DNA of 60,000 nucleotides from positions 29,802,189-29,862,188 of the forward strand of contig NC_087064.1 of NCBI RefSeq assembly GCF_963678635.1, read 5' to 3'. A model generated the notes under the pieces. That model saw only the letters and a program-made list of their open reading frames with translations, had not been told where the DNA came from and made no database searches. The position numbers and the translations under genes are program-made. Below are positions 10,638 through 20,669 of the stretch, one piece after another. This stretch comes from Symsagittifera roscoffensis (taxonomy: Eukaryota > Xenacoelomorpha > Acoela > Convolutidae). Position 1 is the first letter of the stretch; every line of letters starts with the position of its first letter.

Positions 10638-11502
10638 GTCCCCATCAATGTCCCTATTGATCGCATAACACCGGGTTATTGTCATGTAGTGTTCCAGTTC
10701 TCTAAAATCAATCTTACAAATCGCATAAGAAAATGAAATTTATCTACTCCACCTAAACTCACTACGTGTTCACAAATTTTATCGTACTACATTTCACTGC
10801 CTTTCAACATTTTCACAAAATTTGCATCATGAGGAGTGTCCTAGATAAAATTTCTTTTCTGACTACTTACGTCGTCTTGCCATAAAACTTCTTTTCGCTC
10901 TTTGTGATTAAAAAGTGGGACGTGGCACGGCCACGCACCCCTTAAAATTAACTTAACGTCGCTCACCAAGTATAAACAGTTATTTATGCAGTCCTTTCAA
11001 TATTAAAACTAAGAAACTCTGTGGCTAGGAAAGCTATCGAGTTACTCACCCTCTCGAGCGAGTTTAATCAAACTTACCGTGTCGCCACACAGTGAAAATG
11101 TGTCTTACACAGGTTAAAAACTTCAGTCATGTTTAAATAGGTAAATGTTCTGTATATATACATAAGTAGTATAACTAAAATTCTCTTTCAAGAATTTTAA
11201 CAATTGTAACAATTTTCAAAGTTTGGTTTGACCAAACTAAATCAAAACAAAAAGTTTTACAAGCTCAATAATCAAAACTTGGTTGATTGGTTCAAGTTTT
11301 AACACACAAAGACAATCAAGTTTTATCTCCTTCTCTTTTCTTCTTTGCTCACGTGTTCACTTGTTCTCTTCGTTCATCATCTTCATTCCATCGCTTCTCC
11401 ATCCTGATCTTCAGCTTCGCTGTCTTCTAGGACTTTCTCCAGCATGTCCATGGAGTTGCGGGCCGTGCCCCAACTCTCCTGTTCCAACAGCCTCGGTTTG
11501 CA
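10638..11502 (-). other. 3' untranslated region of element B
   Basis: About 865 bp between the end of X2 and the polypurine tract, AT-rich, without a credible gene. Two compact perfect hairpins are visible: CGTGGC-ACG-GCCACG near 10920-10935 and AGTTTGGT-TTG-ACCAAACT near 11220-11238. Confidence 0.6.
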
Positions 11503-11814
11503 TTAAGGTAGCAAGTCCACATTCACCTTTCGCTCCCGGTTCCTGCAAAAGCTGTTGTGAAGACATAGGCTCACATTTCTTTCTAGGTCAGCTCTTAAGA
11601 CCTCTTTCTTCTCATCTTCAGTTACACAAGGCGCTGCAGCTACTCGCTTCACCGCCGTGGTGACAGCGTTTCTGTGCGTCAGGAATACTCTCTTATAGGC
11701 TCCCGGTCCTATATCTAGCTGGAAAGATTGATAGGCTTCCGTGTTCCTCGACATGTGACGCTTCGCGCGTTCATACATCCATGATGTCATCACTGCACGG
11801 AACCAAGGCATCAA
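11503..11814 (-). pseudogene. X2 C-terminal fragment of element B
   Basis: The reading PWFRAVMTSWMYERAKRHM, then LTHRNAVTTAVKRV and NVSLCLHNSFCRNRERKV, aligns to the C-terminus of the intact C copy (PWFRATLTSWLYRTTKDHM...LTHRNAITT...SLSLHNSFCLNRESRV). B ends about 50 residues earlier and lacks the acidic tail. It is in the same frame as the main X2 frame but separated from it by the shifted piece at 11811-12137. Confidence 0.8.
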
Positions 11815-12137
11815 TCTTTGCCTTGACCATATTCTTTGGGTATTCTCAGAACCTTGCAGGTGGTTCTGAAAAGATCCAATTCACGACTCATCTTCACGTT
11901 GCTCAGCTGCTCAGGAGTCGGCACGGCCGTCTCCTGTTCACTTGTGTCCGCGTTAGCCTCCAACCATCTCACTGCCAGCATGGCACTAACCACCACGATT
12001 GACACCTGTTGATTCTGATCGGGCAACCCCGTAGAGTACAACTCCTCCACGTCCCATACTAGCATCAGATTCCCGCGTTTGGGGTACCACAACGTCTGCG
12101 CCAAGCAGTGGCAAGGATACTCCCCATGGGTTCTCAC
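11811..12137 (-). pseudogene. X2 fragment of element B in shifted frame
   Basis: HGEYPCHCLAQTLWYPKRGN and WDVEELYSTGLPDQNQQVS match the C copy (HGECPCHCLAQTVWYPDHKN...WDMEEIRSIGLPDHRQKV). The frame differs from the flanking X2 segments, so one indel near 12140 and a compensating one near 11815 bound this piece. The net frame is restored. Either two mutations or two sequencing errors would explain it. Confidence 0.8.
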
Positions 12138-15100
12138 TATGTTCGGGATACCCTGAGGCTCCCAGCAATGGTTCCAGCTCCATCAGAATTCTGTGTAAAT
12201 CGTCTTTCTCTTCTATGATGGGGAATTCAGTGGGTAACGCTCCACTCGCTTTCTGCTTCTGGAACTCACTCACATTACCCACTACGTCTTGCAACTCGCC
12301 TTCAGATCTCTTCGGGACTGCCCGAAAGATCTTTGCCAACAAATCATATGACCTCTCCGACATTCTGGCCAACCTCACGCACTTTGGCACAGAGAAAAGT
12401 TGGTCAATCAACACCTGCTGTGTCCTCGCATCCATCACCACCATGGGTGTAGGATACCTACTACTGCAATATGGTGCGGAGCTTGAACCCACCAGATATT
12501 TTGAACCAGTAGGTTTATGATAGGCTTCACTATCTTTCAGATTCATTTCGTTCTCCAGAGCTTCTCGCCAGCCTCCGATCTTCTGCTCTGTCTGCAATGC
12601 TCCAGGGAAGACTTCCACGCTGAGGGACGTCACCAGCTCATGGGCACGCTCCAGGCGCTCAAGCGATTCTATCGAACTCGTCATGCTACAAAATCCCAAG
12701 GCTGTGGTCAAGTTTACATCCGTCACCCCATGACAGTCCGCGACCAACTCCATGCCACTCTTATCCGACATGCTCAATCTTCCGTACAATCGTGCCAGTT
12801 GTCGATGCTGCTCGCTCAGCGTAATCAGGCAGTGCCCCAAGTTACAAACAGGTCCTTCCATCCCACTATGTTGAGCCAAGCATGTGCCTTGCTTCAACCA
12901 ATTGCTCGATGGACCTTCCTCGGACAGCTCCGTGGATGGGTTGCTCTTCCGCTTCGTCAACCTCATGGCCAGCAGATGGTGTATCATGGCCAGATCATGT
13001 AAACTCGCGTCATCATCTAGGTCTAACGTGATATCCGCCGTCATGTCCCAGATTAAACCGGCGTTCGAATGAGGACACCAAGAAGGCTTCATGAGTTCCC
13101 ACATCGTTACTAGACTGGTTTTCAAGGGACCGTCCCAAGAACCACAATCAAAACTCACTTGCCCCTTTAGCTCGGGAACCGAGGGTTCGACCACTCGTTC
13201 TTCCAAGATAATTCCCAGCTTGGGTTGTTCCACCATCAGCATTCCAGTTTCTTTAATCCATTCAACCCAGAAATTGAGTACTATGACTTGCTCATAGTCG
13301 AAGTACGCTTCCCTGGCTTCTTCATTCACGAAGGGATTATACGCCATCCCCAGTATGCCCGACACATATTGGAACGACTTCAGTCTCCCTAGTGTTGCAA
13401 AGTCTTTTTGTCCCTTGACTGCTTCAATCAACTCCCGGCTCACTTTCAATTCTTTGTTGGAATATCTTCTCACTTCTTCCAACTTGCGATAGCTCTCCAT
13501 GTCATTCGACTCCTTATTTGGTACAGTCAACGGCATATCCTGATATAGTTCCAGGAGTGCCCTAAGGAAGTTCCTTTCGCAATGAACTCCCTTTTGCCGA
13601 ATGATCTTTATACATTCTCCCAAAACAGGAGTGGGGATACGATCCACCACGAACCTGACAAAGCAAAGGGCATCCTTACGCTTAGCCCATGCTATCGCAG
13701 AATCGTCTTTTGAAATCAACGCTCGCAGAGCTTCCATCAACTCCAGCTCCTGTTCCCGTGATTGCGAATCATTACTGGCTTCATGTTCCGCCTTCTTGAT
13801 GCCCATCAAGCACCAAGCCAACCGTACTTGCAGGTCAGTTCTCGTGCACGGATGAGCCAGGTACGCTGCCACCGACGCAGGTGCATGCATCGTCTCGACG
13901 AAGTATCTCTGGAGGGCCGCCCTCCAAGAAATTTCTAGTAGTTTTTCCAATCCGATTTCGTTCGCTTCAGAGGACATTACCGTACCGTATTCTTTCCGAT
14001 TTAATTTTGAAATCTCCGTAAGCTTTTTCAGATATTCCTGCATGGCTCGCTTCTCGCTCCAAGCCATCAGGTGCCCTCTCGCGGAATTTCTCGCTTTCAA
14101 CATCTCCACATAACCCATTGCTGGATCTCCCATGTGGACCGATTCCGGCACGGTGAGTTGTCTTTCCAGTTTCAACTTGGCCATGTTGATCCGCGAGGGC
14201 CTGTAATCTTCAAGTCCTCCAGATCCGCATTGACTGATGATCTCCATCTCTAATTTAGTGTCTGCCAGGGTTCGTGCTGTTTTCTTTGATCTCACGGCTG
14301 TCGTGGTCAGACCTGCCAAGAGCATAGGGGGTATCAGATTCTCTTTTTCTCCCCCTGTCAGTGTTGCACCATCTCCTTGCCCGCTCTCGCCTGAACGACC
14401 TGCGCTCGTTAAAGAGGCCACCACTGCGCTGGCTTTCGACTTCACCACTCTCGGGTTCACGGCTCGACTTCCTGTCTTCCCTTTTAGTCGCTTCAGCCCC
14501 TTTCTGGCTCGTCTAACGGGTAATTTTTTTGTGACCTGCTGATCATCGGCACTGTCTTCTGTAACTGACTCGGTCAGAACATCCGACTCCATGGAGTTCA
14601 CTATTTTCTGCAGGACCTCACGCATGATGGGTTGGTTCAATCCCACCTTCGTTATGGACTGCGTCCCATATCGTCGTATCACGTCCCATGACCTTTCCAT
14701 GAAGTTCACTCTGCTCCAGGTTGCCCCTGTCTTGCCTTCTAATTCCCTTTGATATCTCTGCCATTCCTCTTCCGGTAGCGTACTCAGGAAGGATACCCTC
14801 ATTGATTCTTCGATATTTCTCCTCCTCGGTGACTCATGGAGCAATCTTTGCGGATCCCTGCTTCGGCATTCTCTCGCCTGGCTTATTGGGTCCATCGGGG
14901 ATAAGTCGGCCGACGTCTCCTTTGTAGGGGACATGAAAGACGATGGCGTCATTAGCAATAGACTCCCATCGACTTCCCCATCGTCGTCTTCACTGAACCG
15001 GTATTCTAGCAAGTCTTTCTCCAACGCTCCTAGATCCGTCTCACCCGGTTTTCCCATCTTTCCCTCGATGTCATTATCGTTATCGTCCTGATCCATCAAT

Positions 15101-16845
15101 TCATCATCATCTGCATCAAGTTTCGGCTTGGGTCCTGAAGGGCCTTGTCGTGTGTCTATGCCCGAATCTGGACGAGCCGGTACGGTCATGTCTCCTGCGT
15201 GATAAAACAATTCATCGTTCACCAGGAATTCTACGGACTCCTCGCCATGTGGTGCCAGATCCTCTATCGTTATGTATGAGCCTCCTCTGCTCTCCTTTGC
15301 CACTTCCAGCATCACTACTTTCGCTTCTCCTGACCACTTCAGTCTTGATAAATCATCCGTGGGAGTATACACTTCGTTCCACATTTCAGCCGAGACCTCT
15401 GGTCTCCTGGAAGGTAGTGCCTTGATCTTTTTCCTACTCCAAGCATCAGGAAATGAGAAGTCAAACGTGTGCGCGGTTGCAACATTCCAGCTGATGAAGC
15501 GCGGCTCCATCCCTTCGCTCCACTTCAGCATTCTCTTCTCTGCATCACGAGCTGCTCCGATGCGAGGGGCAATGATGGGAGATGTGACTCCCAACAACAT
15601 CCTCCTTATCGGTGGATATCGAGGGCATTGGTCCGGCAGCGGCCTGGACCCAGAAAGCCACGCTTGCTGGTTCTCTTTCGCGTGTGCATAGGCCTCTGGT
15701 AAGAGTGGGACTCCCATAGCCGCTCCTGTATCCTTCACTTCTGGTCTCAAATTCCAAAGCTTCGGGTTAAACTGGATGTGAGAAAGGTCCTCACGGCCCA
15801 TTCGGCACTTGAAGTGGTTGTTGAAATCCATCAACACCCAACCTCGCTCAGCTATTCTTCCGAACAGCCTATCGTCGCTGGCCAGCCCTCTCAGCTCCTT
15901 CTGCTCTACCCAATTCAGCACGGAACAGTCCACGACTGAGACCAGGTTGACATACAACACAGAATTCCTGTATGCCTTGACTTGCAGGTCCGGGAACGCG
16001 AAAGACATAACAGGTCCATACACCACTGTGACGAATTCCCGCAGTCCGTGAATCAGAGCCAACGGATCGATCCGCATCATGACAGCCAAATCTGTCAGCA
16101 AGGGCATGCCACAATACTGCTTACATTCACCCGCATCCGTCGCCACCTTATCTTCTCCCGTGACGCTTCTGTTCTGTTGCAAGAGATATTGGAGCAGGAG
16201 AGTCCTCCAGTCTTTCATCTTCCTGAGCGAGGCGGTTTCCAACTGTGCATTGCACTCACGACTTGGTCCCTGAAGTTGTTCAGGGTAACGCAACAGCACA
16301 AGCAAATCACCCAGTCGACCGTAGGTCATGGCAATCAGAGTCAGGAGACCGTCCAATCTCAAATTTGCCAACGCTTGGGTGAAGAGATTTGCCGGTCCCT
16401 TCACGAAACTTTCATGACCAAATGTCACGTATAGGGCTAATATCAGGCCAATCTTTCTGATGTCTTTGACGAAACTCGCGATCAGGTTCCGGGATGCCCT
16501 AGGATAGCACGTCGACAGGAAGGATGGCGTCCATCCCACTCCCATTCCACCCAAGATGGCATCCGATCGTTCATACTGTGCCCTCGTGGCTAGCACGTCA
16601 GCTTGGAACTTGTCCAGTGACATCGTGTTTACGTCCTGCATCAATTTCAACATCATGCCCCCAGCTAACTCCCGGGCATCAAACAAGTTCTTCAGATACA
16701 CGTGTATCTCTTTTATCACTGCCGGCGCATGCTCGAACGCGTCCTCACCCAAGGTGCACAGCCTTGGTGACAAGTACAACCATACGTTGTTATGTGGCTT
16801 CGTGCGCAAAGCCATTGCCATGAGATCTTCTTCCGCTGACGTCAT
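11986..16845 (-). CDS. X2 large accessory protein of element B (function unknown)
   Basis: A 1619-codon open frame from the ATG at 16845. I recognise no known domain. It aligns end to end with the 1684-residue copy in C, including AFPDPL/AFPDLQ, the FWNLNP/LWNLRP block, YQYVSGVMGIAYNPF-type and LRPSWCPH-type blocks, and a cysteine-bearing patch (CLAQHSG...VCNLGHC) near 12830-12895. The middle ~450 residues are low-complexity, with acidic runs and then a strongly basic stretch (VRRARKGLKRLKGK) that could localise to nucleus or bind nucleic acid. No signal peptide or membrane segment is evident, which argues against an envelope protein. True homology ends near 12150; the last ~45 codons are out of frame. 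One in-frame TAG (16876-16878) separates it from the preceding domain. Confidence 0.85.
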   Translation of the reverse strand: MTSAEEDLMAMALRTKPHNNVWLYLSPRLCTLGEDAFEHAPAVIKEIHVYLKNLFDARELAGGMMLKLMQDVNTMSLDKFQADVLATRAQYERSDAILGGMGVGWTPSFLSTCYPRASRNLIASFVKDIRKIGLILALYVTFGHESFVKGPANLFTQALANLRLDGLLTLIAMTYGRLGDLLVLLRYPEQLQGPSRECNAQLETASLRKMKDWRTLLLQYLLQQNRSVTGEDKVATDAGECKQYCGMPLLTDLAVMMRIDPLALIHGLREFVTVVYGPVMSFAFPDLQVKAYRNSVLYVNLVSVVDCSVLNWVEQKELRGLASDDRLFGRIAERGWVLMDFNNHFKCRMGREDLSHIQFNPKLWNLRPEVKDTGAAMGVPLLPEAYAHAKENQQAWLSGSRPLPDQCPRYPPIRRMLLGVTSPIIAPRIGAARDAEKRMLKWSEGMEPRFISWNVATAHTFDFSFPDAWSRKKIKALPSRRPEVSAEMWNEVYTPTDDLSRLKWSGEAKVVMLEVAKESRGGSYITIEDLAPHGEESVEFLVNDELFYHAGDMTVPARPDSGIDTRQGPSGPKPKLDADDDELMDQDDNDNDIEGKMGKPGETDLGALEKDLLEYRFSEDDDGEVDGSLLLMTPSSFMSPTKETSADLSPMDPISQARECRSRDPQRLLHESPRRRNIEESMRVSFLSTLPEEEWQRYQRELEGKTGATWSRVNFMERSWDVIRRYGTQSITKVGLNQPIMREVLQKIVNSMESDVLTESVTEDSADDQQVTKKLPVRRARKGLKRLKGKTGSRAVNPRVVKSKASAVVASLTSAGRSGESGQGDGATLTGGEKENLIPPMLLAGLTTTAVRSKKTARTLADTKLEMEIISQCGSGGLEDYRPSRINMAKLKLERQLTVPESVHMGDPAMGYVEMLKARNSARGHLMAWSEKRAMQEYLKKLTEISKLNRKEYGTVMSSEANEIGLEKLLEISWRAALQRYFVETMHAPASVAAYLAHPCTRTDLQVRLAWCLMGIKKAEHEASNDSQSREQELELMEALRALISKDDSAIAWAKRKDALCFVRFVVDRIPTPVLGECIKIIRQKGVHCERNFLRALLELYQDMPLTVPNKESNDMESYRKLEEVRRYSNKELKVSRELIEAVKGQKDFATLGRLKSFQYVSGILGMAYNPFVNEEAREAYFDYEQVIVLNFWVEWIKETGMLMVEQPKLGIILEERVVEPSVPELKGQVSFDCGSWDGPLKTSLVTMWELMKPSWCPHSNAGLIWDMTADITLDLDDDASLHDLAMIHHLLAMRLTKRKSNPSTELSEEGPSSNWLKQGTCLAQHSGMEGPVCNLGHCLITLSEQHRQLARLYGRLSMSDKSGMELVADCHGVTDVNLTTALGFCSMTSSIESLERLERAHELVTSLSVEVFPGALQTEQKIGGWREALENEMNLKDSEAYHKPTGSKYLVGSSSAPYCSSRYPTPMVVMDARTQQVLIDQLFSVPKCVRLARMSERSYDLLAKIFRAVPKRSEGELQDVVGNVSEFQKQKASGALPTEFPIIEEKDDLHRILMELEPLLGASGYPEHSENPWGVSLPLLGADVVVPQTRESDASMGRGGVVLYGVARSESTGVNRGG

Positions 16846-16875
16846 GTTCTTCCTGACTGTCCTGCCCTGCTCATT

Positions 16876-17664
16876 CTAGGCATGATCCACCTGTCTGAAC
16901 CAGAGATCATCAGCCACCTGTTGTACTAACAGATGATCGTCATCTACCCCTGGTCTTAACTTCAACAATCTGGCAAAGTTGGACAGCTCCAACCCCAGAA
17001 CCTCATCTAGCACCAACCGAGTTGTGCTACAATCTTTGAGTCCCTGTATGGCATTGGAAATGTCAGCCCAAACGGCGGGAAGCTCAGATTGGGACGGATA
17101 GTAATTGTCTGGGTCTACCACTCTGTTCGGGGCAGGAATTATCACGTTGAACCGTCCCTCTGCTATCGTTGTGACCATCGTGTACACAAACTGAAGGGTT
17201 TCTGGCAATGCAGCGTACCCTGGTGACAACACAAAGACCACCTTCACTACATTTTGGGTGAAACGTTGTTTTGCTGATGTTTCTACCTCAGCCATCGCCG
17301 AGAGCAATGTCATTATCGCCTCCCCTATGACCTCGTTGCTCGGGATCGACCCATCCGTCAGACGTGTCAACAAGCCCCTGCTTTGCAGATGATCATTTGA
17401 GCCTGCAACCACTATCACCTGCGGCTCCATGCTGACCACCCTTCGTACACTTATCATCATGCATATTGCCTGTCCCCAGTCCAATTTAGGTGCCGTCAAG
17501 AAAATCACGTCGGGCCAAAAGAGAGAACGGGGCGTATAGAGATAATCGGAACTGGCCACAATCAGATACTTTGCAGCTTTCATCTCTAAGGGATCATAAG
17601 CTGCAAACAGGCCGTCGCCTATTGGGGCCTCCAGTTTCCCATATCTCTCGTCATCTCCATCCAC
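16876..17664 (-). CDS. X2 N-terminal SGNH-like domain of element B
   Basis: About 260 codons in the -1 frame relative to X1. Motifs resemble an SGNH/GDSL fold: a first strand LIVASSDYLY where the catalytic GDS should be, GSNDH as block III, LSPGYAALP, and a conserved PSQSELPAVWADIS helix. The nucleophile motif GDS is not present, in B or in the C copy (VIVAGSDFEG), so this is probably a non-catalytic relative of the X1 hydrolase. There is no ATG at its 5' end; the first in-frame ATG lies well inside the domain. The frame is open from about 17718, giving a ~100-nt overlap with X1, so -1 frameshifting is the simplest route of expression. It ends at TAG, after which the same frame continues into the large X2 frame; in C the two are one uninterrupted frame. 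Confidence 0.75.
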   Translation of the reverse strand: MDGDDERYGKLEAPIGDGLFAAYDPLEMKAAKYLIVASSDYLYTPRSLFWPDVIFLTAPKLDWGQAICMMISVRRVVSMEPQVIVVAGSNDHLQSRGLLTRLTDGSIPSNEVIGEAIMTLLSAMAEVETSAKQRFTQNVVKVVFVLSPGYAALPETLQFVYTMVTTIAEGRFNVIIPAPNRVVDPDNYYPSQSELPAVWADISNAIQGLKDCSTTRLVLDEVLGLELSNFARLLKLRPGVDDDHLLVQQVADDLWFRQVDHA

Positions 17665-20177
17665 CGTGGTCGTTCGGGGTAGTCCCTTGAATATTCGCCA
17701 GGCGTCTGACCGGGTGGTTTAGCAAACTGCCTGTACATCTTGTGATGCTTGTTATTGGGCTTGTTCTCTGCCTGAAACTTGCCCTTGCGAGCAGGTGGCG
17801 TCAGTTTCCGGGCTCTCTGTCGGACGTCCGTAAGAGACCGGGTATTCAAAGGTCCAAAGGTATTGTCCTGAGGCAACCCATTCAAGTATGCGTGCCGGAG
17901 CGTAGTCGTGGAACTGAACTGCTCCTGCTCTGCTAGCAGCCAATCCACGCCCGGTATCCGATATAGTCGCGACACTGTGGGACTTTCTCCGCCAATCATT
18001 TTCATTTCGTCCTCCCGACACGTCAGGGTATTCATGTTCAACTTTGCGGACATGTCCGTCTTGTACTGTCCCCAATGACTAGGGTCTGATTGGTTCCAAA
18101 GCAGCAGGCTGCCTGGTTCAACTCCCTCCGCTGGCACGGCGCTCGTAGACGGTCCTGCTGCTGAAGCAGGGTTTGCCGTGGCGGGCGGATCGTTCCTCCT
18201 AGACACGGTCTGGGAGTTATTCCTGTTCTGAACCACTGATCTCCCGAGTCGGCTTTCAAGCGGTTGTGTTCTGGGAGGAGGAGCAGTCCCTAGCCTCTCT
18301 CTTACGTTTGAGCTCGGAGTGATGGGTGTGGCTGCAGCCGTCTCCATTGCCAAGGGCCCTAGGCGGTTGACGAGGGATTCGGGCACGCTTGCCCTTATTC
18401 TACTTCCTCCGGTCGAGCTGGTCCGAGCCAGAGAACTGGTCGCCCTCGACTCCTGCTCCACTTCCCTCAACTGCGTCGGAAATACATCATTGACCCAGTG
18501 TCTCCCTCGTTGGGTGTTGAAATGTATTCCATCTCTGGTAAGCGCGATGTGATCAATCATGCGCAGCATGTTCTCGAGATCCAGAAGTCGCAGCTCGCCA
18601 GGGTTGTTTCCCATCAAATTGCGGATCATTTCATTCCACCGTGTCACGTTGCCATTCATGAAATCTGCCACTGTGGTGCCCACCAGCGGCTTTTGTGGTA
18701 ACGTGCACAGCACCACAAACCTGGGCCTGTACTTCTCCTTCAATTCATTCAGGAGGCATACCAACAGAGGCTCCCACTTGCTCTCCGGAGTCACTGGGGC
18801 TCTCGAGACGTCGTTGGTTCCCAGCATTATCACCAGCGTATCCAGGTGATCCTCGCTCTGGAATTCCATCATCTTGATGACCTGAGCCACTGAGGCTCCT
18901 CCAAAGGACAGAGTGGTAGTCTGACCATAGACGAAGATCTCATTCAGATCCCTCGCCAAACTGTCTCCTATGATCAAGTGGCGACTCCCTGGGGGAATTA
19001 CCTGGTCGCTCGTAGCGGGGTTCCAACTCATGTCATTCAGGCAGGCTCGAGGATGCTCCGCAGCTACTTGCGTGAACTGGTGACGTGTCATCAGATTCTT
19101 CCTAACGTCTACCACGCGGGACTTTTGAAAGGTTCTGCCATGCGCGGTCCCCGAGGACACTACCGTGCGGGGCGCTCGCTCCGAGCTATTGGATGAATGA
19201 TCACGACGTTGGGAAGGAACAATCCTACCCAATGTCCGTCCAGTGGTTCGGTTGATCTCATCCATTGTTGCTCTGGCCACTTGGTTGAACGATTCTTGGA
19301 ACTGAGGAGCGAGGTAGGTGTCAGAAGGGTCCGGTATTGTGTTCCTTTGACTGGAAGCAGACGGTTGTGTCTGCTGAGGAGCCTCGGGCCCTCTCGATGC
19401 TCGTAAATCCAAAGCCTCGGGCCCTCTCGATGCACACAGCTCCTGTACTCTTGTCCTGGGGCGTGTGTCGCTGGATCCCTCCGAGGATTTCATTGTCGCC
19501 AGAACTTCCTGTGACACTTGGCTCACCTTTGCCATATACAGCTCCTTCAGGTGCTTTGTTTCATCCTCCTTGTAGGCCACCTGCAGATCTTCATAATTCT
19601 TCTTCCATTCGTCTCTTTCTCGAGCTATCGCCCTATACTCCTGGAGTTTGGCACACTGCTCGCTCTGATCTCTCTCCTTCTTCTCCAGCGTCTCAATCGT
19701 CTCCGACGTCTGGATCTCTATTTTTTTCACCCTCACCCTCTTCGGAGGAGGAGCAGCTGTTGAAGAGTCGACCGAATGTGACGGGCCTGGTCCATCACGT
19801 TGTCTCTTTGCTCCGATGAGTGGCTGCGCAGGTTGGACGGGTAAGGGCATCTCACCTAGCCGGTGGTCCCTCTGTTCACCTAGTCCTGGCTCACGAGCCA
19901 GGTCGTGGCCAGACATTTCTCCACGCCGCCATCTCATCAGTCGGTTTCGACCTCTCTCGGCGGTCCCGAACTCACCGAAGGCCAACATCAACACAACTTC
20001 CGTAGGGCGATTCCTTCGACCCTCTCGTCCTAATGCAATGAGGAGCGCGACCACAATCATCGCCAGCCCCGGGTCTTCTCGTGTAAAATCACAATCGATC
20101 AGCCGCTGATAGATCTCGTCTAGAGTCGCTCCTAGACTCGCTGAGAGGAATTCCATTAGTTCGTTCGTGTCACCCAT
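17619..20177 (-). CDS. X1 accessory protein: coiled coil plus SGNH/GDSL hydrolase (element B)
   Basis: An 852-codon frame from the ATG at 20177. Residues 1-100 are a helical region conserved with C. A basic PKRVRVKK patch (~145-152) leads into a coiled coil (~153-215). ASRGPEA occurs twice near 249-266. Residues ~395-570 form an SGNH hydrolase: HLIIGDSLAR (Ser406, block I), FGGAS (block II glycine), MLGTNDVSR (Asn455, block III) and DGIHF (Asp549/His552, block V). All catalytic residues are present, so esterase or lipase activity is plausible; the substrate is unknown. A Pro/Ser-rich region and a GVDWLL-containing segment follow. Coiled coil plus esterase recalls ORF1 proteins of CR1-type non-LTR elements, by architecture only. 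It lies about 490 bp after the end of pol. Confidence 0.88.
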   Translation of the reverse strand: MGDTNELMEFLSASLGATLDEIYQRLIDCDFTREDPGLAMIVVALLIALGREGRRNRPTEVVLMLAFGEFGTAERGRNRLMRWRRGEMSGHDLAREPGLGEQRDHRLGEMPLPVQPAQPLIGAKRQRDGPGPSHSVDSSTAAPPPKRVRVKKIEIQTSETIETLEKKERDQSEQCAKLQEYRAIARERDEWKKNYEDLQVAYKEDETKHLKELYMAKVSQVSQEVLATMKSSEGSSDTRPRTRVQELCASRGPEALDLRASRGPEAPQQTQPSASSQRNTIPDPSDTYLAPQFQESFNQVARATMDEINRTTGRTLGRIVPSQRRDHSSNSSERAPRTVVSSGTAHGRTFQKSRVVDVRKNLMTRHQFTQVAAEHPRACLNDMSWNPATSDQVIPPGSRHLIIGDSLARDLNEIFVYGQTTTLSFGGASVAQVIKMMEFQSEDHLDTLVIMLGTNDVSRAPVTPESKWEPLLVCLLNELKEKYRPRFVVLCTLPQKPLVGTTVADFMNGNVTRWNEMIRNLMGNNPGELRLLDLENMLRMIDHIALTRDGIHFNTQRGRHWVNDVFPTQLREVEQESRATSSLARTSSTGGSRIRASVPESLVNRLGPLAMETAAATPITPSSNVRERLGTAPPPRTQPLESRLGRSVVQNRNNSQTVSRRNDPPATANPASAAGPSTSAVPAEGVEPGSLLLWNQSDPSHWGQYKTDMSAKLNMNTLTCREDEMKMIGGESPTVSRLYRIPGVDWLLAEQEQFSSTTTLRHAYLNGLPQDNTFGPLNTRSLTDVRQRARKLTPPARKGKFQAENKPNNKHHKMYRQFAKPPGQTPGEYSRDYPERPRWMEMTRDMGNWRPQ
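17634..17640 (-). promoter_or_regulatory. -1 ribosomal frameshift heptamer G GGA AAC
   Basis: The sense-strand heptamer GGGAAAC is phased exactly as X XXY YYZ in the X1 frame (ATG GGA AAC TGG). It lies four codons before the X1 stop (TAG, 17621-17619). Slippage by -1 gives GGG AAA CTG GAG and enters the X2 frame. Downstream RNA can fold: AGGCC with GGCCT shortly after the site, then GCAGCTT with AAGCTGC. Heptamer type, phase and position are the established signature; function is inferred. Confidence 0.75.
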
Positions 20178-20669
20178 TTCTTATCGTGTTGATTCTTACT
20201 GTCGTGTAGTTTCTTCCTGTCTCGTTTGATTCAATAAACAATTTTTGATCAATCAAGATCTAAAAAACAAGTCGCGACTTAAAACCATCATTTTTTGATT
20301 AAACATCATTCAACTCTTTAAAACTCTTCATTGAAATTCTCTTCTCAATTCTGATTTAAAAATTTAGCACCAAGTGGATCGTCCACCTGTATCTGCGTCA
20401 GGGTAGCACAAATGAGCGCTGTCACCTTGATGACCTGGAGTACTCTAGGTCTTTTATGACACGAAACATAAAACATATCATAACAATAACAAAACACATA
20501 AACACATAAACATCTATATTATCACATAAAAACATAATCCCTAATATTGTACCTAAAACTAACCTAATCTAAAGCTTGACACTAATTCTTATCAAGTAAC
20601 CTAATAAAAACCACTTATCGCCAAACGCAATTCCTAGCATATGCTCAGATAGTATTTTTTATGTCAGTA
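20178..20669. other. Spacer between pol and X1 in element B
   Basis: About 490 bp, AT-rich, with an ACATAAAC-type simple repeat (about 20460-20540). No gene is visible. By position it could hold a splice acceptor or promoter for the downstream accessory frames, but I see no decisive signal. Confidence 0.5.

Noticed and set aside
10262-10660. Plus-strand open frame of 132 codons in the LTR, repeated in part at 33043-33556
   Set aside because: It recurs only because the LTR is repeated; the frame is not kept in the A and C LTRs and shows no protein signature.
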